Below, in pieces: positions 35,206 to 47,994 of a stretch of DNA of 64,000 bases. Made by a program: the position numbers and the translations under genes. The stretch is from assembly GCA_021209875.1 (NCBI GenBank), contig JAGYVD010000001.1, forward strand, positions 5,022,001 to 5,086,000. Reading direction: 5' to 3'. Every line of letters starts with the position of its first letter. The stretch's first letter is position 1. Source of the DNA: Rosellinia necatrix (Eukaryota; Ascomycota; Sordariomycetes; Xylariales; Xylariaceae). The notes under the pieces are model-generated. The model did no database searches, was not told the origin of the DNA, and saw only the letters and a list, made by a program, of their open reading frames with translations.

Positions 35206-38200
35206 GGATGCTGTCTGAGAGGGCCGCCGGGTTCCGTGGGTCTTCTCTCAGAAAACCACCACGCACGTTATCCGGGTCGAAAAGACCTTGTCCGGAAGCA
35301 CGTCGCTGTAAAGCTGGCGGGTTCGCATGCTAGGGTTTACTCGCACGTTTCGACAAGGCAGTATACCCAGGCATGCCTTTCCCTCCACCTTATTCTCGAA
35401 ACCCGAAGCTCGCCGGTTAGTCAACAGAGATGTAGGATAAGCTCGGACGTGCGCGCTTCAAATTTGCTACCGTGTCATGGGATGGTGGCTATCTGTCACA
35501 GCACACGGCTTTCTCGAGATCCTGTCGTGGGGTAGATTATATAGCTGCGCTGACGGAAGGCGGGCGGTACGCCGACAAGCACGATGATGGGTGGGCAGTG
35601 GCAATCTAAAAGTTTCCGTCGGACGAAAGAGTCGATTGTGGCACTGGTTAGTCGAAGTTGGAAGATCCGGTGGTACGGCGCGCGGTTGTGCAGTAGAAAC
35701 TTGAGAGGACGGCGAAGGCGGAGAGCTGCAGTATGGAGATAAGTCCTCTCCTGTAGCACGATGCAGAGGTCTCCTAGGTCTTAGGGGCCTGGGGAGAAAC
35801 GTGCTACGGGCGCGCGGAGGTTAATATCGCCTGACGGTCGAGTCGACGGTGGAAAAGCTCAACGCTCTTGGTTATGTCGCTCGCTGGGATCGTTGGAAGG
35901 TTTTGTGCGACTTTAATATTAATATTAGATATGGGAACAATTCGGTCGACAGGGGACCAGGGGGAGGGGTGTATCCTCGACTAGCACTCCGCTACAGTGT
36001 ACCGTACCAGTCACTTCATAGTCTCTGGGACCTACTTGGCAGTATCTCTCGCTACCTAATAACCCGGGTGGCATTGACATTAGGCTGGCACGAGCACACG
36101 ACGACGGGGAAATCAACCATGGCAGAATGGTGGCATGGCATGGTGGGCTACTACTGGGGGGTGTACGAAAAGCACATCACAAAAGGGGGGGCGAAAGAGA
36201 AGGCCTTTGAAGAACGATAGGCGAACATGGCATGATGGTGTTATGTCTTCAGAGACATCGGCAAATTGGTGCCTTGAAGGGGAGCAGAAAATGGATCTTG
36301 GACTAACCAGTACAGGTCTCTCAACGTAGTATTTCACAGCGACACTAACTAAATAGCAGTGGACCTGCTCGAGGGTACCAAAATGGTGGGAATCCTAGTC
36401 AGTACAGGGTCCCAGACCTCTGTGGAGGTATCAGGGTATACCCTTGTCGAGACTGTGAGGCATGCGCTGCTAATCATTGCTCAGGGATCCAAACTATGCA
36501 ACGCTCCTACAGCACTGCGCTGCGTCAGAATGAGAAAGCTCCAGTATGTATACTAGTATCTTCCTAGGTACGCTAGACAACGAAGGATACTAAGGCGCCA
36601 AAGACGGATAACACACGCCCGAAAAAGATGATACGGGTGTAGTTAAAATAGCGGATGGGGCATGTTCTTACCTTAGCAGCATCTATCTACTACAGCTCGC
36701 CTATCTGGACCTCGGCTTACTCAATTGCTGTTCTTTGCGAATTTCGGTGTACGAATGGACCATTAGAGAGAGCCTGTGCCGTCCAATCCAAAGAAATATG
36801 ATCACCACCGCCCTGAGTTCCAGGTCGATCAGCGGCAAGATATCCGTCGAAGACCTGCGCAACAACTCGCGCGATGTCTCCAGAGCATGTCTCAAGATTG
36901 GGAGAGATTCAGAGATGCGCGCAACTACGATGATGAGACACATCCAAAAAGGCTCGCCTTTTCGAATAAGTGAATGATCTAATTGGATGTGTATTGTCGA
37001 TACGTTACCCATAGACAACTACCGGGGGAGGGTGGGAGAAAAAAAAAACCCTTCCGGGTCAGGCTTAATAAGATACACTACAGTAGAGGGGGGGTGGTTC
37101 TTTAACGGCCCTCCGCGGGGCGTGCAGCTCGCATGTCTGATAGTCCGGAGAATCGGTGCCCAGCCCATGTCTAAATCTCTTTCGCAGGGTAAGGGTAGAC
37201 GAGAGGGGCCAGGAAAAGATGCGTAGATGGCGGTTAGTTGGCGGTTATTAGCTTCTTTAGGTAGGCTATATCTACTTAGCTGGTCTAACCAAGTGGTAGA
37301 TACGAGGTAAGAGGGAGGGAGGGGAGGAGGGGGGAGGGTATGAGAGACATGGTTGTGCGATAGTCGACGAATGGCTTGGTCCCGAAGGTCGAAAGCGGCC
37401 TGCCGCAGACGAGTTTAGAAAATTGCCCGAAATCTGCACACAGAACCGGCCTGCATGAAGGTTTCAAAAGATGGGACGAAAATCCAAGTCGCGCCGCGAC
37501 AGCGACGACGCAGGATCTCGTGTACCTCTGATAGGGCGTCCGTGAGAGACAGGGGGAAAGACGAACGCTCTGAGCAGAGAGAGTCGGCCTGGGTACAGGC
37601 ATAGCGTTAATAGTTACAGGTACAGTTACGGTTACGGGTACAGTACGGCAGCACAGCAAAGAGGTGCCCGGACACGCCCATGTACACAGACACCTACTTG
37701 TACATCTCCCTCCATCTCAATCTCCGTCCCCATCAACATCTCCACCTCTGCCTCCACTCTGGGGAAAGAAAAGCGAAGGGCGACAAGATGGGATGAAAAG
37801 GGAAAGAAGACAGATCAAGACATTCTTAGGGGACCCTACCAAGAAGGGCCATAGCCGGCTTCCGGCGTCAAAGAGTCACAGAGTCGAGATCAAAGCGGCG
37901 TCCTGATTGGACGAACTACCGGTTCGCCCGTCAGTTTGAAGAAAATGAGGACCAACATGTCGAACGCAAAACGTGAGAGACTCTAGCATTTCCGGCAAGA
38001 GGAATCCCAACCTCCTGGCAGCGGCAGGGAAGCGATAGGGCCGAGGATCGTCGGATGGAGGAAGAACCGTTGGAGAAAAGGTAGAGAGGGGAAGAAGAAG
38101 AAGGAGAAGAAGAAGAGAAAGAGACATCGGGAGGGGGTTTTTTTTTTTTTTCTCTCTCTCCCAAAATTAGACCATCTGGATCACCAGATTGCGCGCGAAT

Positions 38201-38277
38201 CTTTTATGCCGCTCGTCGTTCTACAGAGATAGATAGATCAGCAGATCGGTAGTCGTTGGGTACAGGGCCAAATCACG
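35206..38277. other. Likely long leader/promoter of the PAS regulator
   Basis: No gene is supported. On the minus strand the segments at 37.29-37.34 kb and 38.07-38.16 kb are strongly CT-rich, as fungal promoters and leaders are. The PAS regulator could therefore have a leader of up to about 3 kb, perhaps spliced; this is inference. Open frames of up to 124 codons show no protein features. Confidence 0.35.
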
Positions 38278-39166
38278 ATGAGCACAATGTCACTAGCACC
38301 GTGGAAGGACAATACTCCCTTCCCCTCCACTCCCCAAAAGGACAACGATCTAGACTTCGACCCCCCCATTGACAGATCTCTGCTAGAGCCTATACAAGGC
38401 CGTGGTATACATCCCACCTTGACTGCTTATTTTGCACACTACGGTAGCATGGGTAGGTTTATTCTCGGTATCCATCTACCTACATACAGACGCACATACG
38501 CACATACATACATACATAGCTGCTTGGTATTAGTCCGTCTACGCTACGCGCCTCACCTAGGTTAGGTATGTAGGAACCGGGAACACAAGGGGTTGCATCC
38601 GATGCCCGAGTCTCATTTCGACGGGTGCATCGTATAGGCAGAATTGGCAACCAGAGAAGCCAAAAGCTTGTTCTCGGCCGTCGTGCGTACGGAACCAACG
38701 AGATGGACACTCTCTGGACCGGCCGACGACGAATTGCTCGAATATGGCTCGAATATGACTTCGCCTTTGCCATCGCCGTCTGAGCCACGTTGATTTTCGT
38801 CGAACACGGCGGGCCGCCCAATATTATATGTAGGTGCGGATGAGATCGCTCACCGTGACGGGTGGCTGGGCTAAGCGGCTATCTGTGAGGCATAAAATGT
38901 AACGATGCGTGACATATTTCCCGCCTAGCGAGCCTTTTTTTTTTTTTTTTTTATCACTTTATCGTATAGCCAACATCGGAAACCGGTAGACTGGAGACCC
39001 CAATATATCATGTATAACGAAGAGAGGTTAGTCACGTACTGATATGTTCTGTCCTGTATGTATGTACGTCCATGCGCTCTCGTCAATAGTCTAAACTGGC
39101 GAGCTGCATGGATACGTGGTGGTCCTATCCCCGTATCGCTTGCATGTCATCGAAGCCCATCGGGTT

Positions 39167-39253
39167 ATTTTCTTATTTATTTTTAATTATTATTTCTTAC
39201 ATTTTATTTTTATTTTTATTTTTTATTTTTTTATTTATTTTTATTTTATTTTG
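39167..39253. repeat. T-rich (TTTTA)n tract
   Basis: About 85 bases made almost only of T with spaced A, with TTTTTA and TTTA units. It is directly followed by a C/T tract (CCCCTCCCCTCCCCCC...). Low-complexity DNA with no coding value. Confidence 0.9.
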
Positions 39254-40120
39254 TCCCCTCCCCTCCCCCCCTTCCCTTCCCTTCCCTTCCCCCTCCACTC
39301 CTCTCCCTAGGCTTCCCAGGGTCTTCGGTCAGATCAGTCGGGCGAGCGAGCTTACACTCACTCACTATGTGACATACAATACATGCCTACCCGCCCAGCC
39401 ACCGTGACCTCGTCACCCACACAGGCTGCCGTATATTCCTCGTTCGAGACTTCGGCGGGAGGCAGATATATTGCAGCACGGGCGGTCCCTCGGCCTGTGA
39501 CCTATAACGTGTAAGCCACCGGACATCCGAGCGCTACGTTGAAACCGCCCTCTAATTACTTCATCGAACCTTGTAGACAGCCTAGGTTGGGTTAGGCCGG
39601 TATGCCTGGGACAAAACAAGCATCCTGGAGCACGATGTCGGTTGGTTTTAGCCATGTATCCGCATATGTAGGCGGCTGCACAGGATATCTCGCGTAGGTA
39701 GAGGTTGAGTCCTAGTTACAGTATGAAGCATCTTCACTTCATCTTCATTATCTTCATCATCATCATCGTCAAACCATCCACCCAACGGTCTGTAGTTTTA
39801 TACACACGTATCTACCATACCATACCATACATATCTACTCTAGGAATGATGTAGTAGTGACCATCTAACCTTGGATACCTCGCACAGCATACGTACCACT
39901 TTGTAATTAGTATCCCAATCTACCTAGGTTAGGTAATTGGTTAATTGGAGACCGTACCTCTGAGAGAGGCGAACCCCAGCGCTTGGCGTGTGCCGTTCTC
40001 GGGGTCTTGGCATCCAAAGTTCGCTGTGGATTTGTGTTCACGGCGTCGCATTCTCCAATCTTCTTCATTTCTCCAAGTGGGAATAGAGTCCCGTGCTAGA
40101 CAAGGGGAAGACGACGAAGA

Positions 40121-40258
40121 AAACGAACGAACCAACGAACGAACCAACGAACGTACGTACGTACGAATGCGGGAGAGCGATCTCACATACGCACACGCAC
40201 ACGCGCACACACAGACCCAGACCCAGACACAGACACAGACATAGACACAGATACACAG
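40121..40258. repeat. (ACGA)n and (CACAGA)n microsatellites
   Basis: 40121-40165 is a tetranucleotide series alternating AACGAACG, ACCA and GTACGTAC. 40190-40258 is CA-rich, going from ACGCACACG into CCCAGACCCAGACACAGACA units. Two diverged simple repeats are separated by 24 bases. Confidence 0.85.
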
Positions 40259-40485
40259 AGCATAGTAGACAAGGAGATTTTTTTATTTATTCATCATTTT
40301 TATTTTTATTTATTTTCTTTTCGGGAAGAGGGTGGGGGAGGGGGAGGGAGGTGTTCATCTCTTCTCTCTAAGGCTAGCTAGCTAATCTTTTCATGCCGCG
40401 CCCCGACGATGACGAAAGGAAGATCCCGCGAACTACCCCAAGGCCCGCCGAACACGCGCGCGCGACGCTAACTATCGAAATTTAC

Positions 40486-40549
40486 GGTGCTGGTGCTGGT
40501 GCTGGTGCTGGTGCTGGGGCTGGGGCTGGGGCGCGCGCGCGCGCGCGCG
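40486..40549. repeat. (GGTGCT)n followed by (GC)10
   Basis: About seven GGTGCT/GGGGCT hexamers run straight into 20 bases of pure alternating GC. Alternating GC of this length can adopt Z-DNA in vitro. Confidence 0.9.
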
Positions 40550-40701
40550 AGGAGCGATGATCGCCGTCAAATTTCCAATGCATGACCTCCGCTTTCGTCT
40601 GGCATCATAGGTTCGTTAGTCAGTCCGGGGTACGTCGGCATAGGCGGGCGGGCGGGCGAGGCTACCATGGCTCGCCACCCCTTGCGAGGCTGGTTCACGT
40701 C

Positions 40702-40764
40702 CTGTGTGTATGTGTATGTGTATGTGTATGCGTGTGCGTGTACGTGTATGTGTGTATGTGTGTC
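40702..40764. repeat. (TGTGTA)n microsatellite
   Basis: Roughly 60 bases of alternating pyrimidine-purine TGTGTA/TGCGTG units. This explains the Cys/Met/Val-rich open frames in the area. Confidence 0.9.
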
Positions 40765-41260
40765 GATCGGTCTACGTGTCGGGAAATGTGTCTGTCTACC
40801 TGTCTAATCCATCCATCTCCTTGACCGTTTCCGTTCCGGTCGATGGCCAAGAGGCAACAAACTCGCGTCCCCCCTTTCCCCCTTCCCCCTTCCCCCCCCC
40901 AATCTCCTCATCCCCTGATTGCGCAGGTGCGCAGCCAATGCGAACGTGGGTGAAAAGAGATGAGAAGAGAATAGAGACAGAGAGAGAGAGAGAGATGGAT
41001 AGAGAGGGAGAGCGCTTCAGTTTCTCCAAAAATAGCAAAAAAAAAAAAAAGGCCCTGACCTGCTCGCCGTCGGCACAACAGATCCGTTCTCAACACCGTT
41101 TCGGGTTCGGGTTATTTTTTCTTTTTCTATCTTTCTTTCTGTCTTTCTTTGCGCTCAATCAACTCTCGAGGAGGGCCGTCGCGTCGGACGAGGTTGTCCG
41201 TTCGAGCCTCTGCCCAGGCGTTACAAGATGGCGTATCAGTGTCAAATGTTGGGCGGTAAC

Positions 41261-41298
41261 TGGGGGAGGGGATGGGGATGGGGATGGGGATGGGGGAG
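41261..41298. repeat. (GGGGAT)n repeat
   Basis: Six G-rich hexamers. The closely spaced runs of three to five G could form a G-quadruplex on the plus strand. Confidence 0.85.
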
Positions 41299-41830
41299 AT
41301 ATCGAGGCGCTTCCTGGGTGGGTTGGCTTGCTTGGTTGCATATTTTCTGACCAGGCGCCGTCGTATCGCATATGTGAGGTCGATTATGGCTCGAACGCGT
41401 CGGATGCCCTTGCGCCCTATATTGGACGGCGGTAAGCTTGTCATGGTCGCCTGCTCGTTAGGGGTGGTGTCATCCCATGCAGACTACTCCCATATATAAC
41501 CGCCAAGATAGAGCATTCGTGTCCTCACCTGCCATCTTGCCGGACGCAATGATATCGATCGGCCGTATACCCGTAGGGGTTCCTAGCGGTATGTGTTCCC
41601 TGATGCAAGATCTGTCGTTCCTTCATGCGGTCGAGCTCGAGTCCTGTACAAGGCATTAGCCCCTCAGGGGGACCCTCGCGCCAATGCTACGATGCGGTGA
41701 CACCTATCGAGATACCATGTTCTTGAGTCTGAGGCTCTGCTAACATGCGGCTTTGATCCCGAGCAGTGATTCCCTGCTTCTTAATACCTACCCCCTATTC
41801 GTTCCGCCCTACAGCCTATAAGACGGAGTA

Positions 41831-41914
41831 TGTTAAGACCATGTTAAGGCCCTTTTTAAGACCCTTTTAAGACCCTTTTAAGATCCTTTTTAAGACCCTT
41901 ATAAGACCCTTTTT
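41831..41914. repeat. TTAAGACCCTTTT minisatellite
   Basis: About seven imperfect copies of an 11-13 bp unit: TTAAGACC, TTAAGGCCC, TTTAAGACCC, TTTAAGACCC, TTAAGATCC, TTTAAGACCC and ATAAGACCC, separated by short T runs. Copies differ by single substitutions and T-run length, so the array has begun to decay. Confidence 0.85.
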
Positions 41915-42540
41915 ATTCTCCGGGGGGTTGGTTCGAACGTGTACATTGGTAACTTAGTTAGTACAGTAGCCGTAAATCGCATCTCGATAGATAGTTACTT
42001 GATTAACGCAGATCGCGTAGTTAGCCGTTATGGCATTTAGCCGCAACACGCCTCAGCCTCTCTCCCTACCTATCTATCCATAGCAGTTACTGTATTATGT
42101 TGAGTCACCGATCGCGAACGCACAGTGCCGGGATCTCCAAATAAGCGTCCGAGGCGCTTACTGAGGCGAGCATGGGATGCGACTTATCGAAATTGCCTCC
42201 TCGCGGGAAAGGCTTCTTTGATGTTATACCTTATCTGCCGGGTATATCCTCCGTTGGAGCCTAGGAGCCCAGGAGCCTTGGAACCTGGGAACTTTGGAAC
42301 CTTGGTACCATTGGGAGAGAGCGACAAAACGGGATCCGATGCACGAGCCCCCCCTGATCCCCAGACTCGAATGGTACCCCAAAGGATTGTAATACCCCTC
42401 CATTTTGGGAATTTGAATCGCGCGAGTTGGGCGGGTATTTGGAAAGAGAGAGGAAAAAAAAAAAAAAAAAGGAAGGAAAGAAAGGATGGGCAACTCGGCC
42501 AATTCCATTTTGTACATTAACTATATACGTACATTATGTA

Positions 42541-42613
42541 GTAGGGTAGAGCAGGGTAGAGCAGGGTAGGATAGAGTGGGATAGAGTGGGATAGAGTAGG
42601 ATAGGGTAGGGGT
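42541..42613. repeat. GGGTAGAGCA / GGGATAGAGT minisatellite
   Basis: Seven or so 10-bp units beginning GTAGGGTAGAGCAGGGTAGA and drifting to GGGATAGAGT and GGATAGGGTA. Strand-biased G and A. Confidence 0.85.
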
Positions 42614-42721
42614 AAGCTTAGGTAGTTAGTGTAAGTTGATGGGATTTCTATATCCGTTCGCAGCGTTGGGCCTGCGACTCTGACCACTACAAGTACATAA
42701 CTAACTAACTTAGACTAAACT

Positions 42722-42768
42722 ACTACCATGCTTGTAGCTACCATGCTTGTAACTACCATGCTTGTAAC
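42722..42768. repeat. 15-bp tandem repeat, three copies
   Basis: Three near-identical copies of ACTACCATGCTTGTA, differing only at the joining base. A decayed fourth copy (ACCATGTTTGTA) lies near 42787. Confidence 0.85.
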
Positions 42769-43546
42769 TTGTATATATACATGCTAACCATGTTTGTATG
42801 GATGTAGTAGTGTATGTACAATGTCAGTCAAGTGTCTGCACCATTTCTGGTCTAGGTCTGTATCCACCGAATGCAGGATACCGGTAGGTGCCGTATCCCG
42901 GGATCGAAACTGTCAGCTGCTTTCGTCATACCTGGTAGGTTTTTTTTTGTTCCTTGGCGACGTACATCTCCGGGTGCCCTATAGTTGGCCGCAACTATGA
43001 CGATGGGAGCCGGTACCAGGGCCGCCCTGCGCTAGTGTATTTCATCTGAAGTTTTAGAGCTCGGGAGTGGGCGGGCACGGGAGTGTACGCTAGGTAGTGT
43101 GTGGTGTGTCTAGCGGATGATGGAGCGTTAATCTAGAAGTTCTCACCCCCCCCCCCTTCGAAGTGTGTATCCATGATCCCGGCTAACCAAGCATCCGGGG
43201 TCGTTTTGAGCCCCAATGCCAGATGGACCGAGGTTCTGGGCTGGGCCATCCTATGCACAGTAGAAATATGTAAACATTCCGCGTGTACGTACACTATGTA
43301 TTGATGCTACTTGTGGGTGTACTGCGCAAGGCCGTCTCCGCGTGGGTTACCCAAGCGTTTACCTGTAGTCGTTGTGGTGGATTGATTGCCATCCAATTTA
43401 CACAGTTATCAGATAGATAAATATAGTTAACTAGTTGTTAGCACGTCTCATTTTTTTCATCATAGAATGCTTACTAGGGAATTAGTAGCATAACTAGTAC
43501 ATGCATGGTACACTATAACTGCCTAGTGGAGGTGACAGGCATCTTG

Positions 43547-43640
43547 AAGTATATAAGTATGTAAGTATGTAAGTATGTAAGTAGTGTATGTAAGCATGTA
43601 AGTCTGTCTGCAAGCAGGTAAGTATGTAAACATGTATGTG
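43547..43640. repeat. (AAGTATGT)n tandem array
   Basis: A run of AAGTATGT octamers. The first four are nearly perfect; later ones are diverged (GTAGTGTATG, AAGCATGT, AAGCAGGT). Confidence 0.85.
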
Positions 43641-46165
43641 TAGTTAGTTACCTAGTAGTTACCTAGTTATAACTAAGTTGGAAAACTTACGTTATCTCTT
43701 GTCGTTGGGTTAGGGGTAAACTACCTAGTTAGGTTATCCGTACACTGACAGGTAATCCGCCCATACCGTAGTAGTAACTACTACTCACTAACTGTCCAGC
43801 ATACACTACTCTTCTATACACGTGTACGCCACTGAACATCTCCCAACAAGCGAGCTTAGTCGGGCGGGTAATAAATCTGGCACTTTTGGAAACTCGTAAG
43901 ACCTTGTGTCGCACCATCACCTAATCATCTCAACCTGCATATGTGACCATGACCTTGACCATGACCTGTGTGCCATGGCCCGGAAGGATTCTGCGTACAT
44001 GGTGTAATTCAGACTGATTCAGACCCTTCTCGATGCAATCTAACGGCGCTGCAAGTACTGTACCTAACAGGCAATCTCCCCAACGCCCTCTCTGCCACCG
44101 TACAGGGTCGCCACGAGGCCTGGCATCTCATCTCAGCTCGAGGCTTACTGCACAGTAAAGTCCCGCGCATCTTTACCACCGTAAGTTTACATCATCCTGG
44201 GTGCTGCCCATTCCTACGGACGGGGACGACTGCTTTTGCTGAAAGGAGACCTCTCTGCCTCCACCGGATCCCACAGAGGGAGAATAGTGCCCACTAGCTA
44301 CGGGATCTGTACGGAACGGCGGCATGGGCATTATTCCCGCCAAGTACATGGCAACTTGGATCCCATGTGAAGCCGTTCCTGGGCTAAAGTGGTGCCGACC
44401 CAATCATCTTACAGCAAATGAATGTGGCTTGGGGGTTGTCGGCTACCACCACGTGCGAATGTCTCGGCATATAGCGATGTTCGTCATCAATCGACATAAC
44501 GTTTACTGGTAGTCGTTAGCCCTGGTATTTACGCTCTGGCTGGTGCTATGGCTTAGCTGCCGCCACGACGCCACTCCGTACACTACTTAGTGTAGTTACT
44601 TGGCAACCCGGTGCCAACCTTGGTCCGAGAGCATTGGCCATGGATGCATCTGGCATAGCCGGCAACATCATTTGTTACTAGGTTGTGTGATTCGGTGCGG
44701 ATGGTCGGTCTCTCCTCCCATTTCCTACGATGTAGTTCTATGTACATACTTTGTACTGTAGTTAGATAACTAGTTGTTATTTCCTGACGGACGGGCATCT
44801 ATCTCCAACTTCTCTTGTGCCGTATAAAGAAAACAAAAATCGAAGGTTCATCAAAGACGCTGGAAGCTCCGTACTGAGCTTTGCCAGTGCGGAATTCACG
44901 CGAAATACAGTAACCCCTCGAAGCGGCCAACGAAATTAATGGGCAGGGGAATCCAGAGCGATGTCGCAACCTACATGGCACACATGGTACACGTGTTCAA
45001 CCTCCATGTAACTTCACTATCCAATCCCCTACCCAAAGCGTTCTTCAGCACCGTCAGAGCGGGAGACGCCAAGACCAGAGAACAAAATAAAAACCTATTA
45101 TTCAGCCGGCGGCGAGTCAGGGCCCCAACTAAAATCCTTCTGTGCACATGCAAATGGCGCATTCGGGGGCGCGCCCAACGAGCAGGATACGGCCAAAGTC
45201 CCTTGTTGCCGTCCCGTCTGTATTGGTATTCGCACTTCCTCCAGGATCAGAACGTGAGCTAGTGTGCACCTAGAAAGAGGAAACCTGCTCGCGAAGAGGC
45301 AATCCTAGTCAGGGAACCTAGTCACGTTACCCGCTGGCAGTGTAGGTAAGTAGGTAGGTATTCGGAGAATTTCAGCCTCAGTCCAGGTTGATCCTGCACT
45401 TCAAATGACGCTTCACTATCTCTGGGTAGTATAGCTCCACACAGCCAGGAGTTATTCCGTGGGACTGCGCGCTTTGACGATGAATCTAACGGCTAGGCGG
45501 AAGCCGCTCCAGCAATGGCCTGGCTTGTGAAGTCCCGACAGTTGGACACCCCGGCCCGTGATAGAATGTTCCGTGTGGCACGACGTGGAATACATAACTA
45601 GAGCACACACAGGGGTACACACAGGTGACAGAGGCACACACACACACACACAGAGAGAGAGAGGGAGGGGGGAGGGAGCGTCGTAGCGCCGACACACATA
45701 TACACCACTATCATACATAGTGTAGTAAAGACCCCTAATCTCGGCCGTAACGAGATGTCACCCAAGCTGGGCCGCCTGGGCTTTGGCATCCGTTCGGTAG
45801 GTACCTAGTTACCCTGAGCCGCTGAACAGGAAAGGATTCGATCCGTCTCGGAGAATTAGATCCGAGTTGCCTTGCCTTGCGTTCACCGATAACCAGCCTC
45901 AGAGAGGCTCGTTCCAGGTGGCCGTTTGTATTCACTGCAATTCGCTAGATCGTCGAGGGCTTAAGCCATCCCAGCACAGACAATCTTAAAATCGGTAGCG
46001 AGCATTAGTGGCATTGCTTACTCGCAAACACGGTACCTAGTAACTAACTAGCGATCGGGAAATCAAGAAGGTAACGTGACCGGGATCTCGAAGATGAAAG
46101 GGTTTTTGAGACGAACACGAATACCCAGATATGACAAACACGATGACCAAATCAACCCGCGGCAT

Positions 46166-46200
46166 GAGAGAGAGAAAAAGAGAGAGAGAGAGAGAGAGGA
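46166..46200. repeat. (GA)n tract
   Basis: About 35 bases of purines, mostly GA dinucleotide. Similar short GA/CA tracts occur at 45634-45664 and near 40979. Confidence 0.9.
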
Positions 46201-46440
46201 AAAGACAGATGACCTTTCGATGAAGGCTCGTGAACGTCCTTCCCGTCCCGCGGGTTATTTTAACTGGGGTTTCAAGAGAGCGCCAAATGTAACTCTGCAG
46301 CATCTGAGACGGCTAAGGACGGAACCCATGTTCAAACTCGGGTAGCCATGTGGCCACCCTTACGCTCCGTTCGGACGCGGGCTTGATTTCTCGATGAGGA
46401 ATCCGGGTTGGAGCGCAAGCGAGCGGGCGAGAGGGCGAGA

Positions 46441-46473
46441 TGGGGGGGGGAGGAGGAGGAGGAGGAGGGAGGG
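46441..46473. repeat. G9 plus (GGA)n tract
   Basis: A G homopolymer followed by GGA triplets. A second (GGA)n tract occurs at 47267-47294. Purine-only and prone to sequencing slippage. Confidence 0.9.
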
Positions 46474-47527
46474 TTGTCGACGCCGCCCGCCTTCATCCCC
46501 CCCCGGGAGGGACAGGACAGGGCAGGAGAATGATGAGCAGCGGCGGCCGGGTACTGAGCGAGATGACGGCGGACCACCACCGCTGCTCTTTCTCCTACAT
46601 TATGTAACTACTATTTACATGACAATCCCCGAAATTGCCAAACTGGACAAGGGGGTTTTTTTTTTTTTTTGCCAGCCATGGGAGCTTTTTTCTCACCGCA
46701 TAGATTATCTACTGTCCCTTCTAGGGGCGTCGATCCGGCTCCAAGACCGGAGCAATACAGCAAAGGGGAAGAATCAAAGAGAGCTGGACGCCTAGTCGTC
46801 AAGATCTTCCCATCCCACATCTACACTAAACAGGACCCTTGAGTCATTCGACATGTCGATGTATACTGCATTCGGACGGACATGGGGGGATGTCGGTATC
46901 TTTTTATAGGTCGTACGCAAACACCTTCTAGAAATATCGTAGCTCTGACACGATCGTGGCCTTTCTCGGTATCACTTGACTGGGCTGATTGGCCCGGATC
47001 CAGCGAAGGCCGGGATAACAGATGTGTCATTCGCCCATTACGATATTATCTAAGAATGATGGATCTATATCGACAGGGACCCCTTTTTTTTTTCCCCTTC
47101 CTCTCTCTCTCTCTCCCCTCTCATATCCCACATTTCCCGTGGTTATCTCCCGACGCTCTACACTGGGCGTTCCCGCTGTACACGGAGATTTCAAGGTAAG
47201 CCCGCGTGGAGTAGCCGATGCCCGACGTTCTTGAGACCATGCCGTGTCACACCAGGCAGCAGAGACGAGGAGGAGGAGGAGGAGGAGGAGGGAAGGGGGA
47301 AACAGGCCTGGCCTCCTCGGTCCGGGCCGCCAAGTTGGCCGGCTTTCTCCCACACTCCATGACGCGTCAACGATGTTCGGGAAGCGGCGGGAGAATGGGA
47401 CGAAAGACTTGCGTATCGTCGCCGCCGCGGTTCAGCTCACGGGTGATTGCCGAGCGTACAGCGTTACATATAATCACGCGGGAAGATGTGGCCATCGCTT
47501 CCGGCCGACCCGCCTCCTACCCGCCTC

Positions 47528-47576
47528 CTATACATATACATATATACATATATACATACACATATACATTATAGGC

Positions 47577-47607
<31 letters not shown>

Positions 47608-47614
47608 TATACGC
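47528..47614. repeat. (ATACAT/ACACAT)n array
   Basis: Nearly 90 bases of alternating A-pyrimidine units: TATACATATACAT first, then ACACATACACAT, ending ACGCACACGC. Confidence 0.9.
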
Positions 47615-47846
47615 ACACGCGGGAGAAAGAGTCGGAGGGTGGGGGATAGTCGGGATATTAATAATAACTTGAGAAATATACTACGTATGTACGAACGGGC
47701 AGCGGAAAATATTGCCATCGTTCCTTGGCTTACACGTTAGGTGGCGGTAGATCGGCGCTATGTGAGATCTAGATCTCGACGCATATTAAAACGAATGACA
47801 GCTCCCGGTTGAAGGTGCATACGGACCGGAGAGATTCCTACGGCCG

Positions 47847-47994
47847 GTCTCTCTCCCTCTCCCTCCCCCTCTCCCTCTCCCTCTCTTTCTCTCTCTCTTT
47901 CCCTTCTCTATCCCCCATTCTCTCCAATCGATCGGGGAGAAGGGAGAAGGGAGAAGGGAGAGGGGAGAGGGGAGAGGGGAGAGGAGGGGGTAGT
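47847..47994. repeat. CT-tract / GA-tract inverted repeat
   Basis: About 80 bases of CTCTCCC-type pyrimidine sequence (47847-47927) are followed, after CCAATCGATCGG, by about 55 bases of GGGAGAA/GGGGAGA purine sequence. The two halves are complementary in register over much of their length, so a transcript of either strand could form a long imperfect hairpin. The mirror-rich tracts could also form triplex DNA. Confidence 0.8.

Noticed and set aside
38278..38460. Plus-strand frame starting MSTMSLAPWKDNTPFPSTPQ, with a GTAGGT donor candidate near 38455
   Set aside because: It looks mildly protein-like but no downstream exon in phase could be found before the microsatellite region.
38613..38840. 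Minus-strand stretch of about 75 open codons reading VFDENQRGSDGDGKGEVIF
   Set aside because: No ATG, no convincing splice sites and a length compatible with chance.
40704..41435. 243-codon plus-strand frame
   Set aside because: Built from a TGTGTA microsatellite, GA and T tracts and the GGGGAT repeat; composition is not protein-like.
42541..42613. Telomere-like GGGTA-rich units
   Set aside because: Unit is 10 bp and degenerate, not TTAGGG, and lies far from an end.
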